DNA of 34,754 nucleotides from AC-32 sp963772975 (GTDB lineage: Bacteria; Actinomycetota; Thermoleophilia; Gaiellales; Gaiellaceae). Both the position numbers and the translations under genes were made by a program. Shown here piece after piece: positions 6,764-14,310 of the stretch (positions are counted from its first letter, which is position 1; each line of letters opens with the position of its first letter). The DNA lies in NCBI GenBank assembly GCA_963772975.1, contig CAVYZH010000015.1, positions 1 through 34,754 on the forward strand, written 5' to 3'. Under the pieces are notes generated by a model. That model worked only from the letters and a program-made list of their open reading frames with translations. It did no database searches and was not told the origin of the DNA.

Positions 6764-7849
6764 TCACCTCCCGCGAAAAGCGGCGAGCATGCGGGACATC
6801 GGCACGAAGAAGAGATGCGTGTGCGGCGTGCCGGGCCACTTGTCCACCGCGTAGACGACGCCCAACGGGTCGATCTGCGCGTCGTCCCCCTGGCCGAAGC
6901 CTCTGGCGAGGACGACGTCCTTGCCGGTCTTCAGCTGCAGGGCGTGCACCGCGCGAGGCCCCGCATACTCGCCGTAGACCGAGTAGATCGCAATGGCCCC
7001 CTGCACGTCGAGATGGGCTGCACGCTGCGGTACCGGCCAGGAACGAACCAACTCGCCGCTCTTCGCGTTGTAGAGCTCGATCCTGTTCATGGTCGTCAGC
7101 ACCGCAAGTGTGTTCCCGCTGAGCGCAGCCTCCTTGGCCGTGCCCGAGTTCACCTGCCGCAGCACCTTGCCGCTCGTCGAGTAGATGGCGACACTGCCCT
7201 CCCCGCCGCTCAACCGATAGTGGCTCGGCCAGAGCGCCATCGAGCGGACGACGGCGACGCGGCCTGCGTCGACCGACTGCGCGACGATTGCCCCCGGCCC
7301 TGTAACGATCGGCTTCAGTGCGCGGGTGCCGACCAGGCTCAGGCGCTGTTTCGAGATGCTGTTGCCAGCGCCGGTCGTCCAGCTGCTGACCGCCATCACG
7401 TTGCCCGAGCCGACCAGGCCGCTCAGCCAGTTGCCTTGCTCTGGCGGGAGTTGAGACTCATAGTCGTTGCGCACGGCTCCGGCGACCTGCCGGAGGTGCA
7501 GCCGCGGCCTCGGTTTCGTGACGAGATATTCGTCCGTCTCACTCGGGCTGCCGCCACGGGCGATCCAAGCGATGCGGTTGCCGGCGATAGCGAACTCCAC
7601 TCCGCCGCCGCTGCGGTGGACGGTTGAGCCACGGCCGGAGAGAACGTTCCAGAGGTGAACACTGTGGGACGTGATTCCGATGGGTTCGACGCCGTAGACG
7701 ACGCGCGCCCCTTCGAACGCCAACCCCGTTACCCAACCATTTACCTGCAACGAACGTGTGGGCGCCGGCTTCCCTGCTGCCGCCGGCACGAGCAACGCCA
7801 GCAACAACGAAAGCACGGCAACGAAGGCCCATTTCGAGCGCTGTTTCAT
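6764..7849 (-). CDS. Secreted beta-propeller-like protein, first gene of minus operon
   Basis: Start ATG 7849 is preferred over the in-frame start three codons upstream because GGAGG lies 8 nt before it, exactly as in the divergent gene at 8318. The 361-residue product has a signal peptide (VLSLLLALLVPAAAG) followed by repeated propeller-type strands (GLAFEGARVVYG, FAIAGNRIAWIARG, DAGRVAVVRS, LSGNTLAVL). It aligns with the N-terminal half of the 9241-11190 protein, sharing WLSGL-GSGNV, VDAGR-AV and LG-VYAV near the end. It therefore stands as a free version of the first module of that fusion. Substrate or partner is unknown. Confidence 0.75.
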   Translation of the reverse strand: MKQRSKWAFVAVLSLLLALLVPAAAGKPAPTRSLQVNGWVTGLAFEGARVVYGVEPIGITSHSVHLWNVLSGRGSTVHRSGGGVEFAIAGNRIAWIARGGSPSETDEYLVTKPRPRLHLRQVAGAVRNDYESQLPPEQGNWLSGLVGSGNVMAVSSWTTGAGNSISKQRLSLVGTRALKPIVTGPGAIVAQSVDAGRVAVVRSMALWPSHYRLSGGEGSVAIYSTSGKVLRQVNSGTAKEAALSGNTLAVLTTMNRIELYNAKSGELVRSWPVPQRAAHLDVQGAIAIYSVYGEYAGPRAVHALQLKTGKDVVLARGFGQGDDAQIDPLGVVYAVDKWPGTPHTHLFFVPMSRMLAAFRGR

Positions 7850-8317
7850 GGCCCTCACCTCCGACGACCATCATCGCGGGCAAACGTTCGCGCTTCATCG
7901 TGCGGTTCGCGGATCCGCGTCGCCTCAAAGTACGGATACCGATCTCTTTACAAGAGACGCGACGCAGTGCTGGGGATTCCTCGAGAGGATGCTCTTCTGG
8001 ACGATCGTCGTCGTCCTCGGCGCAATTGTTCTCATCGTCCTGCAGTGGCCAGGCTACGGATAAGCCGTTCTGAGATGAGTGCCAAGTGCGTCGCCCTCAT
8101 CCCGCAGTGCGCCGAGTGCAAGGCCGTCTGGATGCCGACGAGGAGCATTCGCGCGGTCGACGTTCCTCCTCCCCCGGGCCGGAACGGCATCGCGAGTCTA
8201 GTGCGACCGAAGATGTGAAGACATCGGTATCCGTACTTTGAAGCAGGTGCGGATCCGAAGGTTGCACGATGCCTTACGGCCGCTCTCAGACGATCATGGG
8301 AGTCGGAGGTGAGAGCC
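7850..8317. promoter_or_regulatory. Divergent promoter region with an inverted, duplicated 5' segment
   Basis: The 468-bp gap separates two divergent operons. About 100 bp upstream of each start is homologous and inverted: both have GGAGGTGAG-AGCC or GGAGGTGAGGGCC before ATGAA, then a diverged stretch, then ggatcc, then a 19-nt sequence that is perfectly inverted between 7925-7943 and 8223-8241 (core aagtacggataccgat). The paired arms probably mark the start of each transcript or a shared regulator site. The centre (about 7950-8216) holds only a possible 24-codon membrane peptide. Confidence 0.65.
7989..8063 (+). CDS. Possible 24-residue membrane peptide
   Basis: ATG 7989 opens a short frame that reads as one hydrophobic helix (MLFWTIVVVLGAIVLIVLQW) and ends with PGYG. 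The purine-rich GAGAGG directly abuts the ATG, which is too close for a normal ribosome binding site. The frame is open further upstream. It could be a genuine small membrane protein or chance; the single-helix composition is its only support. Confidence 0.3.
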   Translation: MLFWTIVVVLGAIVLIVLQWPGYG

Positions 8318-9238
8318 ATGAAGCAGCTCTCAAGATCTCTCGCTTACACGGCTGCACTGGGCCTAGGGCTCGCGGCACTCAGCGGGACCGCCTACGCGCT
8401 CACGCAAGTGGGGGCAAACAGCAAGCCTGCCGAAACTCAAATCGTCTTCGAGAACGACCACCTCTGTCGGTACCAGGGCGACTGGCAGGAATGTGGGCGG
8501 GGCGAGATCGCCGTCATCCGCCCCAACGGGACGGGCTTTAGGCGCCTAACTCATAACAAAGTGAGTGAACGTGGGCCGGTTTGGTCGCAGGATCATCACT
8601 GGATCGCCTTCGGCCGTGAGACTCAGCCGCTCTGGACAGTCTGGGTGATGGACGCCAACGGGCGCCATCTGCGAAACGTCTCACGAGGGCTCCCGCCGTT
8701 GAGGAGCGACCTTGACCTCTCGCCGCACGGCGGCCGGTTAGTCGTCTCGGCCGCCGGACAGACGACTCCCTTCCACCTCTATTTGGTGGACGTTCGCACG
8801 AGGAAGGCGAATCGCTTGACGAACCTGCCAGGGGAGTTTGGCGAGACGATGCCTGTCTGGTCACCGGATGGAAGACAGATCGCCTTTTGGAGCAACTTCG
8901 AGATCTGGACCATCACGCTGAGCAGCGGCGAGGTTCGGCAACTCACCTTCATGGACCCGACGAACGGTCCCGGCTATCCCGCTTGGTCGCCTGATGGCCG
9001 CCGAATCGCGTTCGACGGCGCGGCCTCAGGGATATGGATTATGAACGCCGATGGGAGCGATGCCCATCCTGTGCCCCAGGCCGCGGGCCAGAATCCGACC
9101 TGGTCCGCCGACGGCAGGTGGATCGTCTTCTCGCCCTATCCCCAGAACGGCCTTCGAGCTGTTCACCCTGACGGCAGCGGCCTGCATTGGATTAGGAAGG
9201 AGCGGGCGGGCTGGATCGATCCGCTCCCGGACGGGTAA
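8318..9238 (+). CDS. Secreted TolB-type (PD40) beta-propeller protein
   Basis: The 306-residue product starts at ATG 8318 (GGAGG 8 nt upstream). It has a signal peptide (AALGLGLAALSGTAYA), then TolB/WD40-like blades with the classic 'W-SPDGR-IAF' motif: VWSPDGRQIAFWS, AWSPDGRRIAFDG, TWSADGRWIVFSP. A Cys pair (HLC...QECGRGEIAV) near the start may form a disulfide. It is homologous to the C-terminal half of the next gene, sharing CGRGEIAV, RLTHN-VS, WVMDA and HPDGSG. Two bases separate its stop from that gene's ATG, so they are coupled. PD40 propellers bind protein or peptide partners; the ligand here is unknown. Confidence 0.82.
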   Translation: MKQLSRSLAYTAALGLGLAALSGTAYALTQVGANSKPAETQIVFENDHLCRYQGDWQECGRGEIAVIRPNGTGFRRLTHNKVSERGPVWSQDHHWIAFGRETQPLWTVWVMDANGRHLRNVSRGLPPLRSDLDLSPHGGRLVVSAAGQTTPFHLYLVDVRTRKANRLTNLPGEFGETMPVWSPDGRQIAFWSNFEIWTITLSSGEVRQLTFMDPTNGPGYPAWSPDGRRIAFDGAASGIWIMNADGSDAHPVPQAAGQNPTWSADGRWIVFSPYPQNGLRAVHPDGSGLHWIRKERAGWIDPLPDG

Positions 9239-9240
9239 CG

Positions 9241-11190
9241 ATGAAGCGGCTCTCGACGTTGCTTGCGGCGGTCGCGGCTCTGCTCGCGCTTGTGCTGGTC
9301 ATCTCCGCAGCCGCGGCGAAGGCGCCCCCACAGAAGCTGAAGCACGTCGGCCTACCCGTCGTCAGCCTCGCGATGGACGGGCCGCGCGTCATCTACAGCA
9401 GCGACGACAACACCGTCAGCGTCTGGGATATGCATACCGGCGCGATCACACGGCTACGAGCCGGTGCTGGTCGGTTCACAGACAACCCGAGCATTCGTCA
9501 GGTCGCGATCGCCGGCCAGCGCACCGCCTGGATCACGATCGCATCGGTAGGGAACTCCCAGGAGACGACGGCGCGACTCTTCACGGCGTCGCTCGCAACA
9601 CGGAGAGCCAACAAGATCGCCAGTGCGTTCCGCGTCTTCGGGTATGACGACAGCTGGAAGGGCGATTGGCTGAGCGGCCTTGCCGGCTCAGGGAACGTTC
9701 TCGCCGTGAGCAGGTGGAGGACAACGCCGAATGCGGACTCCATTGGCTCGACCATCTCGAGCGCTCGGTTGTCATTGATCGAGCCTAGGCCCCGACCGCT
9801 GCGGATGATCGCCTCCGGGGCGAAGTCGATCGTCTCGGCGGCTGTCGATGCCGGCCGGATCGCCGTGCTCCGCCCGGATCACAGCGTGGGCATCTACTCC
9901 GCTAACGGCGCGCTCATGCGTGAAATCACTCCGAGTTCGGCAAAGGAGCTCGCGTTTGGCGGCGGTCGTGTGGTTGTTCTGACGGAGACGAAGACGCTCG
10001 AGGTCTTCAACGCGCAAAGCGGAGCGCTCTTGCATACGTGGCCGGTTGCGACCAAGTCGCCCGACATGCAAGCGGAGAATCTGAGCGCCCACGGCCGGAT
10101 TGGCGTCTACCTGGTCACGTCCGACTACGTGGCGGCACGCCGGCACGTGATCGATCTAAGCTCCGGGAAGGAACTTGTGCTCCCCGCAAGCTGGTACCTC
10201 GGTCGAGACGCAGTGGTCGGCCGATTGGGACTCGTCTACGCCGTGAACCGGCTGTACTTCGGCGTACAGCCGCCGAAGCGGACGGGGATGCTGGCCTTCC
10301 TCCCGACGGCGAGAGTCCTATCGATGCTCGCCGCTGCGAAGCCGGCAAGAACAAGTTCGCTGGCTCGCGCAAGCGGCGGATCCCAACGCGAAGCGAAATA
10401 CGTCGACACCCGAATCGTGTTCTCAAATAACCACGTCTGCAGCTGGAATGACTGCGGTCGCGGGGAGATCGCCGTAGTCAATCTCAACGGCAGCGGCTTC
10501 AAGCGCTTGACCCACAACCTCGTTTCCGACGAGAGCGCGGCTTGGTCGCCGAAGAAGCAGCGGATCGCCTTCTACCGCAACCTGAACATCTGGGTGATGG
10601 ATGCCAAGGGACACCACCAGCGGCGCCTGTCAGGCACGGCTTACGCGAACGAGCCCGACTGGTCGCCGAGCGGGCAGTCGATCGTCTTCTCAGGCGGAAG
10701 TGGTGGCGCGGGAGTCGCTGGCCTGTGGACAGTGAACGTTCGTACCGGCCGAGTGAAACGGTTGATCTCGGGGGAGGCGAGCTACGACGCCCCATGCTGG
10801 TCGCCGGATGGAACGCGGATCGCTTTCGGTAGCAACCGCAGCGGTACGGAGCAGATCTGGACCCTCCGGCTCCGAGACCGTCGCCTAACGCAGTTGACGC
10901 AGCCGGTCGGAGAGCCGCCGACGATGAGCTATACGCCTGCTTGGTCTCCGGATGGTCGTCGACTCGCGGTCTGGCGGGCGGGACACATCTGGACAATCCG
11001 CAGCGACGGGAGCCACGCGCGGCCGGTTGGTGTGGCTGCGGACGAATTCACTTGGTCTGCCGACGGCAAGTGGATCGTCTTTAGCGCGGGAAGCCTGTAT
11101 GCGATCCACCCAGACGGCAGCGGACGCCGCGTGATCCGGCACGAGGCCGGCGGCCCTAACGGGTGGGTCGACCTAGGCCCGGATGGTTAG
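9241..11190 (+). CDS. Two-module secreted propeller protein (fusion of neighbouring families)
   Basis: The 649-residue protein has a signal peptide (AVAALLALVLVISAAAA). Residues about 30-365 align with the product of 6764-7849 (GDWLSGLAGSGNVLAVS, AVDAGRIAVLR, GLVYAVNR). Residues about 389-649 align with the product of 8318-9238 (CGRGEIAVVNLNGSGFKRL, AWSPDGRRLAVW, TWSADGKWIVFS, AIHPDGSG). A low-complexity Ala/Ser/Arg linker joins them. No ribosome binding site is evident, so translation probably depends on the gene ending 2 bp upstream. Fusion of two families that are also encoded separately and divergently next door implies that they act together outside the cell. No enzyme motif is visible. 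Confidence 0.82.
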   Translation: MKRLSTLLAAVAALLALVLVISAAAAKAPPQKLKHVGLPVVSLAMDGPRVIYSSDDNTVSVWDMHTGAITRLRAGAGRFTDNPSIRQVAIAGQRTAWITIASVGNSQETTARLFTASLATRRANKIASAFRVFGYDDSWKGDWLSGLAGSGNVLAVSRWRTTPNADSIGSTISSARLSLIEPRPRPLRMIASGAKSIVSAAVDAGRIAVLRPDHSVGIYSANGALMREITPSSAKELAFGGGRVVVLTETKTLEVFNAQSGALLHTWPVATKSPDMQAENLSAHGRIGVYLVTSDYVAARRHVIDLSSGKELVLPASWYLGRDAVVGRLGLVYAVNRLYFGVQPPKRTGMLAFLPTARVLSMLAAAKPARTSSLARASGGSQREAKYVDTRIVFSNNHVCSWNDCGRGEIAVVNLNGSGFKRLTHNLVSDESAAWSPKKQRIAFYRNLNIWVMDAKGHHQRRLSGTAYANEPDWSPSGQSIVFSGGSGGAGVAGLWTVNVRTGRVKRLISGEASYDAPCWSPDGTRIAFGSNRSGTEQIWTLRLRDRRLTQLTQPVGEPPTMSYTPAWSPDGRRLAVWRAGHIWTIRSDGSHARPVGVAADEFTWSADGKWIVFSAGSLYAIHPDGSGRRVIRHEAGGPNGWVDLGPDG

Positions 11191-11711
11191 CCAGACCGCG
11201 TGCGTGAAGACCTACCCGGTCAGCCTGTTGCGTGAGAAGCGCAGGCGTCGGCTGAACCCGCTGGACGAGTTTGGCTGTCGAGTGGGGACCGGTGGCGCCT
11301 ACGGCGCGGAGGGAAACGTCGTTTCGGTCGAGCCGGCGAAAGCCGAACCGAAGCCGAAGAAGCGTCGACCGCGCGCTGGCCGCCCGCGTTACTGCGGGAC
11401 GGGAGAGCCTGAGCGAAGGCGTACTCCCCTCTTGCAAAGGGAAGCACGCTTTCTGCGGTGCGGTGTCGCCGTCGCATCAGCGCAGCCTTTCGGCACGAGA
11501 CTCAAACGCTCCCAGGTCTGCCTTTACAGCTCGTCTCGCCTCCCGAGTACAGGACGGGGGTTCTAGTGGATTCTGGGACTTTGGAAGGGGCGCATCTCTG
11601 ATTACGGCCGCGCTCACCGAGGATCGACTGGTGCGGGGGAGATCGGAGCCTTCCTTCGCCTCCTGACCGCTTGTTTCGCGGTTCAGGCGGCCAAAGGCGC
11701 CTCTACTACGT
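11191..11711. other. Apparently non-coding right end of the element
   Basis: About 520 bp between the last cargo gene and the bcp fragment contain no frame I can defend. The longest (11183-11566, plus) begins inside the preceding gene and is Arg/Pro-rich. The stretch holds one good hairpin near the end and a weaker one at 11383-11398. It may be decayed sequence, a small RNA or the recombination arm of the attachment site; nothing distinguishes these. Confidence 0.45.
11662..11687 (+). other. Hairpin near the right attachment core
   Basis: cctgaccgc pairs with gcggttcagg (one bulged base) round a ttgtttc loop, giving a 9-bp stem about 37 bp inside the right core. It has no U-run after it. It could terminate transcription from the element or be a structural part of the end. 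Confidence 0.4.
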
Positions 11712-11846
11712 TTAGTTGTCAGTCGTGTCGTCCTTGGGATAGAAGTAGAGAACTACCGGCTTGCCGCGCAGCTCCGAGAGCTTGACGGTCTCGCCGCTGT
11801 CGCTCTCGAGCTCGAAGTCCGGAGCCGGCTTGCCTTCCTCGACCAC
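11712..11846 (-). pseudogene. Displaced 5' fragment of bcp
   Basis: From a GTG at 11846 this 44-codon frame reads MVEEGKPAPDFELESDSGET and on through VVLYFYPKDDT, then TTDN and a stop. It is the chromosomal N-terminal part of the peroxiredoxin, cut off at the attachment core immediately before the peroxidatic Cys, so it cannot be active. An in-frame stop (TAG, 11858-11856) just upstream fixes the GTG as the start. It probably still has the native bcp promoter, between it and the divergent gene at 11874, and may be transcribed into the element. Confidence 0.85.
11724..11744 (+). repeat. Right attachment core within the bcp fragment
   Basis: Identical over 21 bp to 1103-1123. Immediately to the left the bcp reading frame leaves homology (TTDN, stop); to the right it continues as normal peroxiredoxin sequence. 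This marks the right border of the element. Confidence 0.85.
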
Positions 11847-11873
11847 GCCGGGACTCTAGCTACGCTGAAGCGC

Positions 11874-12254
11874 GTGAAGCGCGCCTGGAGCGAGATGAAC
11901 CCGACGCTGCGCGGCTTCCTGATCATCGCGCTGATCGTGGTCGTGATCGTCGTACTGCAGCTGCAGAGGACCGTCGCGTCGTTGTTCCTGCTGGCGCAGA
12001 TCGCGTTCTTCCTGGCGATCGCCTACTTCGTCTTCCTGGCCTGGCGCGACCGGCGGCAGGAGATCTCGATGTGGTCGAACCGCTCGCGGATCGTCTTCTA
12101 CGGCTCGGCCGTGCTGCTCGTCGTCAACATCGCCGTCCGCTTCTGGGAGCCGGTCGGCGGCGGCTGGAACCTGATCGCCTTCCTGGCAGTGTTCGTGCTC
12201 GCCGGCTTCGCCATGTGGCGCGTCTGGCGCGACGAGCACTCGTACGGGTACTAG
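11874..12254 (+). CDS. Small integral membrane protein, about four TM segments
   Basis: The 126-residue protein has four hydrophobic segments: FLIIALIVVVIVVLQL, LFLLAQIAFFLAIAYFVFL, IVFYGSAVLLVVNIAV and LIAFLAVFVLAGFAMW. Short basic or Trp-containing loops (AWRDRRQEISMWSNRSR) join them, and the polar C-terminus is RVWRDEHSYGY. The GTG start at 11874 is divergent from the bcp fragment, and the 3' end overlaps the hemQ stop by 4 nt on the opposite strand. No family is recognised. The location in the cytoplasmic membrane is clear; the role is unknown. Confidence 0.75.
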   Translation: MKRAWSEMNPTLRGFLIIALIVVVIVVLQLQRTVASLFLLAQIAFFLAIAYFVFLAWRDRRQEISMWSNRSRIVFYGSAVLLVVNIAVRFWEPVGGGWNLIAFLAVFVLAGFAMWRVWRDEHSYGY

Positions 12255-12940
12255 ACGCGGTCCCTGACGGCGGCTCCGTCGAGCTCGTCGAGCGCTTCGC
12301 GGATCTCGACGTGCCGGCCGACGAAGATCGGCGTGTCGCGCTCCGTGTAGCGGCTCGCCTCGGAGTCGCGCAGGGTCAGCATCAGGTGCATGAAGTCGGC
12401 TGGCTCCTCGCACTCGAAGGCGGTCATGAACTCCTGGTCGTCGATCCCGAACGAGTAGGTCGTGTGGTTGACGATCGTCGAGAACTCGTGGCCGACGCGC
12501 ATGTGCTCGTCCATCGCGCGCTGCCGGTCCTCCTTGGGCAGCGAGTACCAAGAGCGCAGCTTCACGAACGGGTAGACGACCAGGTAGGGCGAGCCCTTCG
12601 GCGTGACCTGCCGCGGCTTGCGCGCTTTCGTGTACTCGGAGGCCTTGGTCGTCGCGAGGTATGAGTACGGCGTCGAGAGCCAGCCGGCGAGCGGCGTCGC
12701 GTTCAGGGCCGCGCCGAGCTCGCCGAGGTCCTCGTAGCGCTCGGTGATCTTCCAGAGGAAGAAGTCCGCGTCGGGGCGGACGCCGTTGACCGAGTAGGCG
12801 CGCAGCGAGGACATCCGGCCGGCGAAGTCCTCGACCGTCTCCGCGAAGGCGTCCTTGCCGGCGGCGCGCTCGTCGATCGGGAGCCGCCGCCAGGCGGAAT
12901 CGACGCGGAAGAAGGTGTAGGCGACGTACTGCCCGGCCAC
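12251..12940 (-). CDS. hemQ: Coproheme decarboxylase HemQ (chlorite dismutase family)
   Basis: The 229-residue product matches HemQ, which converts coproheme III to heme b in the coproporphyrin-dependent pathway of actinobacteria and firmicutes. Visible signatures are the N-terminal YVAYTFFRVDSAWRRL, the central tract YLVVYPFVKLRSWYSLPKED with the catalytic Tyr after Trp, EHMRVGHEF, and the proximal His in NHTTYSFGIDDQEF. The length is as expected. The GTG at 12940 is taken as start since the frame further 5' is antisense-like Arg/Pro sequence. The gene lies 10 bp downstream of the GH-like gene on the same strand. The other heme genes are not in the window. Confidence 0.93.
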   Translation of the reverse strand: MAGQYVAYTFFRVDSAWRRLPIDERAAGKDAFAETVEDFAGRMSSLRAYSVNGVRPDADFFLWKITERYEDLGELGAALNATPLAGWLSTPYSYLATTKASEYTKARKPRQVTPKGSPYLVVYPFVKLRSWYSLPKEDRQRAMDEHMRVGHEFSTIVNHTTYSFGIDDQEFMTAFECEEPADFMHLMLTLRDSEASRYTERDTPIFVGRHVEIREALDELDGAAVRDRV

Positions 12941-12950
12941 GGCGCGAACC

Positions 12951-14283
12951 CTAGCGGCAGCGCACCAGGCCGCTGCGCAGGTCGGCCACGGTCCGCTTGA
13001 AGGCGGGGAGGCTCGGCTTCGGCGTGCGGTCGGCGAAGTAGAGGCCCGACTGCCAGCCGCCGAGGTTCGGCTCGTCGAAGGTGTGGAAGACGAACAGGCC
13101 GCGGACGGTCGGCTGGCAATAGGCGAGCTCGAGCGCGCGGCGGTAGTACGCGGCCTGGGTGTCGAAGGAGACACTGTCGGTGCGGGCGGGCGAGTCGAGG
13201 TCGGTATAGACGCCGCGCTTCGCGGCCGGCACGGCGGTCTGGACGCCGAACTCGGTGTAGTAGACCGGCAGGCGCGCGCCCGGCTGGGCGGTGCCGCGGA
13301 AGGCCCGGGCGAGCAGCGAGACCAGCTTCGGGTAGTCGGCAACCGTGATCGTCGTGTTCTCCGGGTGCCTGGTGCTCGGCGAATCCTTCGAGGCTTCCAT
13401 ATGCGGGTGGAAGGCGAACGCGTCCATGAAGGGCCGGTCGCGGCCGCTCGTGCGATAGGCGGCGCCGAGGTCGCGGATGAAGGCGGTCGGCGAGTGGGTG
13501 GGCCGCGAGCCGCCGGGCCGGTCGGCGCCGCGCGGCGAGAGCGCACCGCCGAGCACCTGCACCGAGGGTCGGGCGGTCTTGATCGCGTCGTAGCTCCGCG
13601 CAAGCAGGTCGGCGTACGCGCGGGCGGCCAGGTCGCTCCCGCCGGCGCCGAACTGCGGCTTCCAGAAGGTGCTCAGGTTCGGCTCGTTGCCGACGATCAC
13701 GGCGCGCACATCCGGCAGGAGCTTCACCAGTGCGGCTGCGTAGGCGGCGAAGTCGGCGCGCTCGGCCGGCGTCTGCGGCGTTTCGCGGCCGAGCCCGTGC
13801 CAGACGACGACTACGAGCTGCATGCCGGCTCGGCGGGTCGCGGCTGCGACGTTGCCCAGGACGTGCACGAGCGCCCGCGTAGGCCGCCGCTGTCCGCGCT
13901 GCCACGTCGCCGAGACCGCCACGGCGTCGAAGCCGGCGTCGCGGGAGACGTCCAACTGTTCGCGCGCGAAGCGCTGGCTCCGCTGAGCGAGCGAATCGTC
14001 CACGGTGCCCAGGACGAACGTCCGTGCCCGGGGCCCGCTCGGCGGAGGCGGAGGCGCGGCGGCGGTCGTGGTCGCGCGCGTAGTCGTCGTGCCGTGGCGG
14101 GTGTCCACCGGTTTTGTCGTGATCTGCGTGGTGGCGGGCCGGGTGGTCGTCCGCGGCGCAGAAATCGTTGCCTCGGTCCCGGAAGATGAGTCGCCGCCAC
14201 TCCTCACCGGAGAGCACCACCGCGAGGATCACGCCGCCCACGGCCGCCGCCGCGACGACCGCTGCGAGCACGGCCTTCTTCAC
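12951..14283 (-). CDS. Secreted glycoside-hydrolase-like TIM barrel, frame-disrupted near its N-terminus
   Basis: The main frame (12951-14207) encodes a Thr/Pro-rich linker (about residues 15-60) and a (beta/alpha)8 domain with features of GH5/GH39-type enzymes. The probable acid/base is Glu in AVIVGNEPNLSTFW and the nucleophile Glu in PVYYTEFGVQT; MDAFAFHPH and FVFHTFDEPN lie between and after them. Such a linker normally follows a signal peptide, but this frame has none and meets a stop upstream. A perfect one (MKKAVLAAVVAAAAVGGVIL) lies in the adjacent frame from GTG 14283. Skipping one base near 14205-14235 joins them. The gene is therefore frameshifted, by mutation or assembly error. Substrate unknown. 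Confidence 0.75.
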
Positions 14284-14310
14284 GGGGTCGGAGGCTACCC
14301 TTGCCCGGCC

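Larger units (their letters stand above)
1103..11744. mobile_element. Serine-integrase integrative element inserted in bcp
   Basis: The limits are set by a 21-bp identical sequence at 1103-1123 and 11724-11744, both inside homologous bcp sequence encoding FYPKDDT. Left of the left core is the bcp 3' part; right of the right core is a second, diverged bcp 5' part. That is the arrangement expected from site-specific insertion into bcp by an element carrying a replacement 5' end. The integrase gene lies immediately inside the left end, as is usual. Cargo is three small minus-strand genes, a phage prohead protease, an HNH nuclease and a set of secreted propeller and stalk proteins. I see no replication initiator, relaxase, conjugation machinery, portal, capsid or terminase, so the element is probably non-autonomous or a decayed prophage. 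Confidence 0.85.

Noticed and set aside
11183..11566. 127-codon plus-strand frame after the fusion protein gene
   Set aside because: Starts within the preceding gene, no ribosome binding site, Arg/Pro-rich and without recognisable domain.
1103..11744. The insert as a conjugative element (ICE) or complete prophage
   Set aside because: No relaxase, coupling protein, secretion genes, terminase, portal, capsid or tail genes are visible.
782..11846. Simple tandem duplication of bcp as the explanation for two N-termini
   Set aside because: The copies differ strongly in codon use, the identity is confined to a 21-bp core, and an integrase gene lies immediately inside one end.
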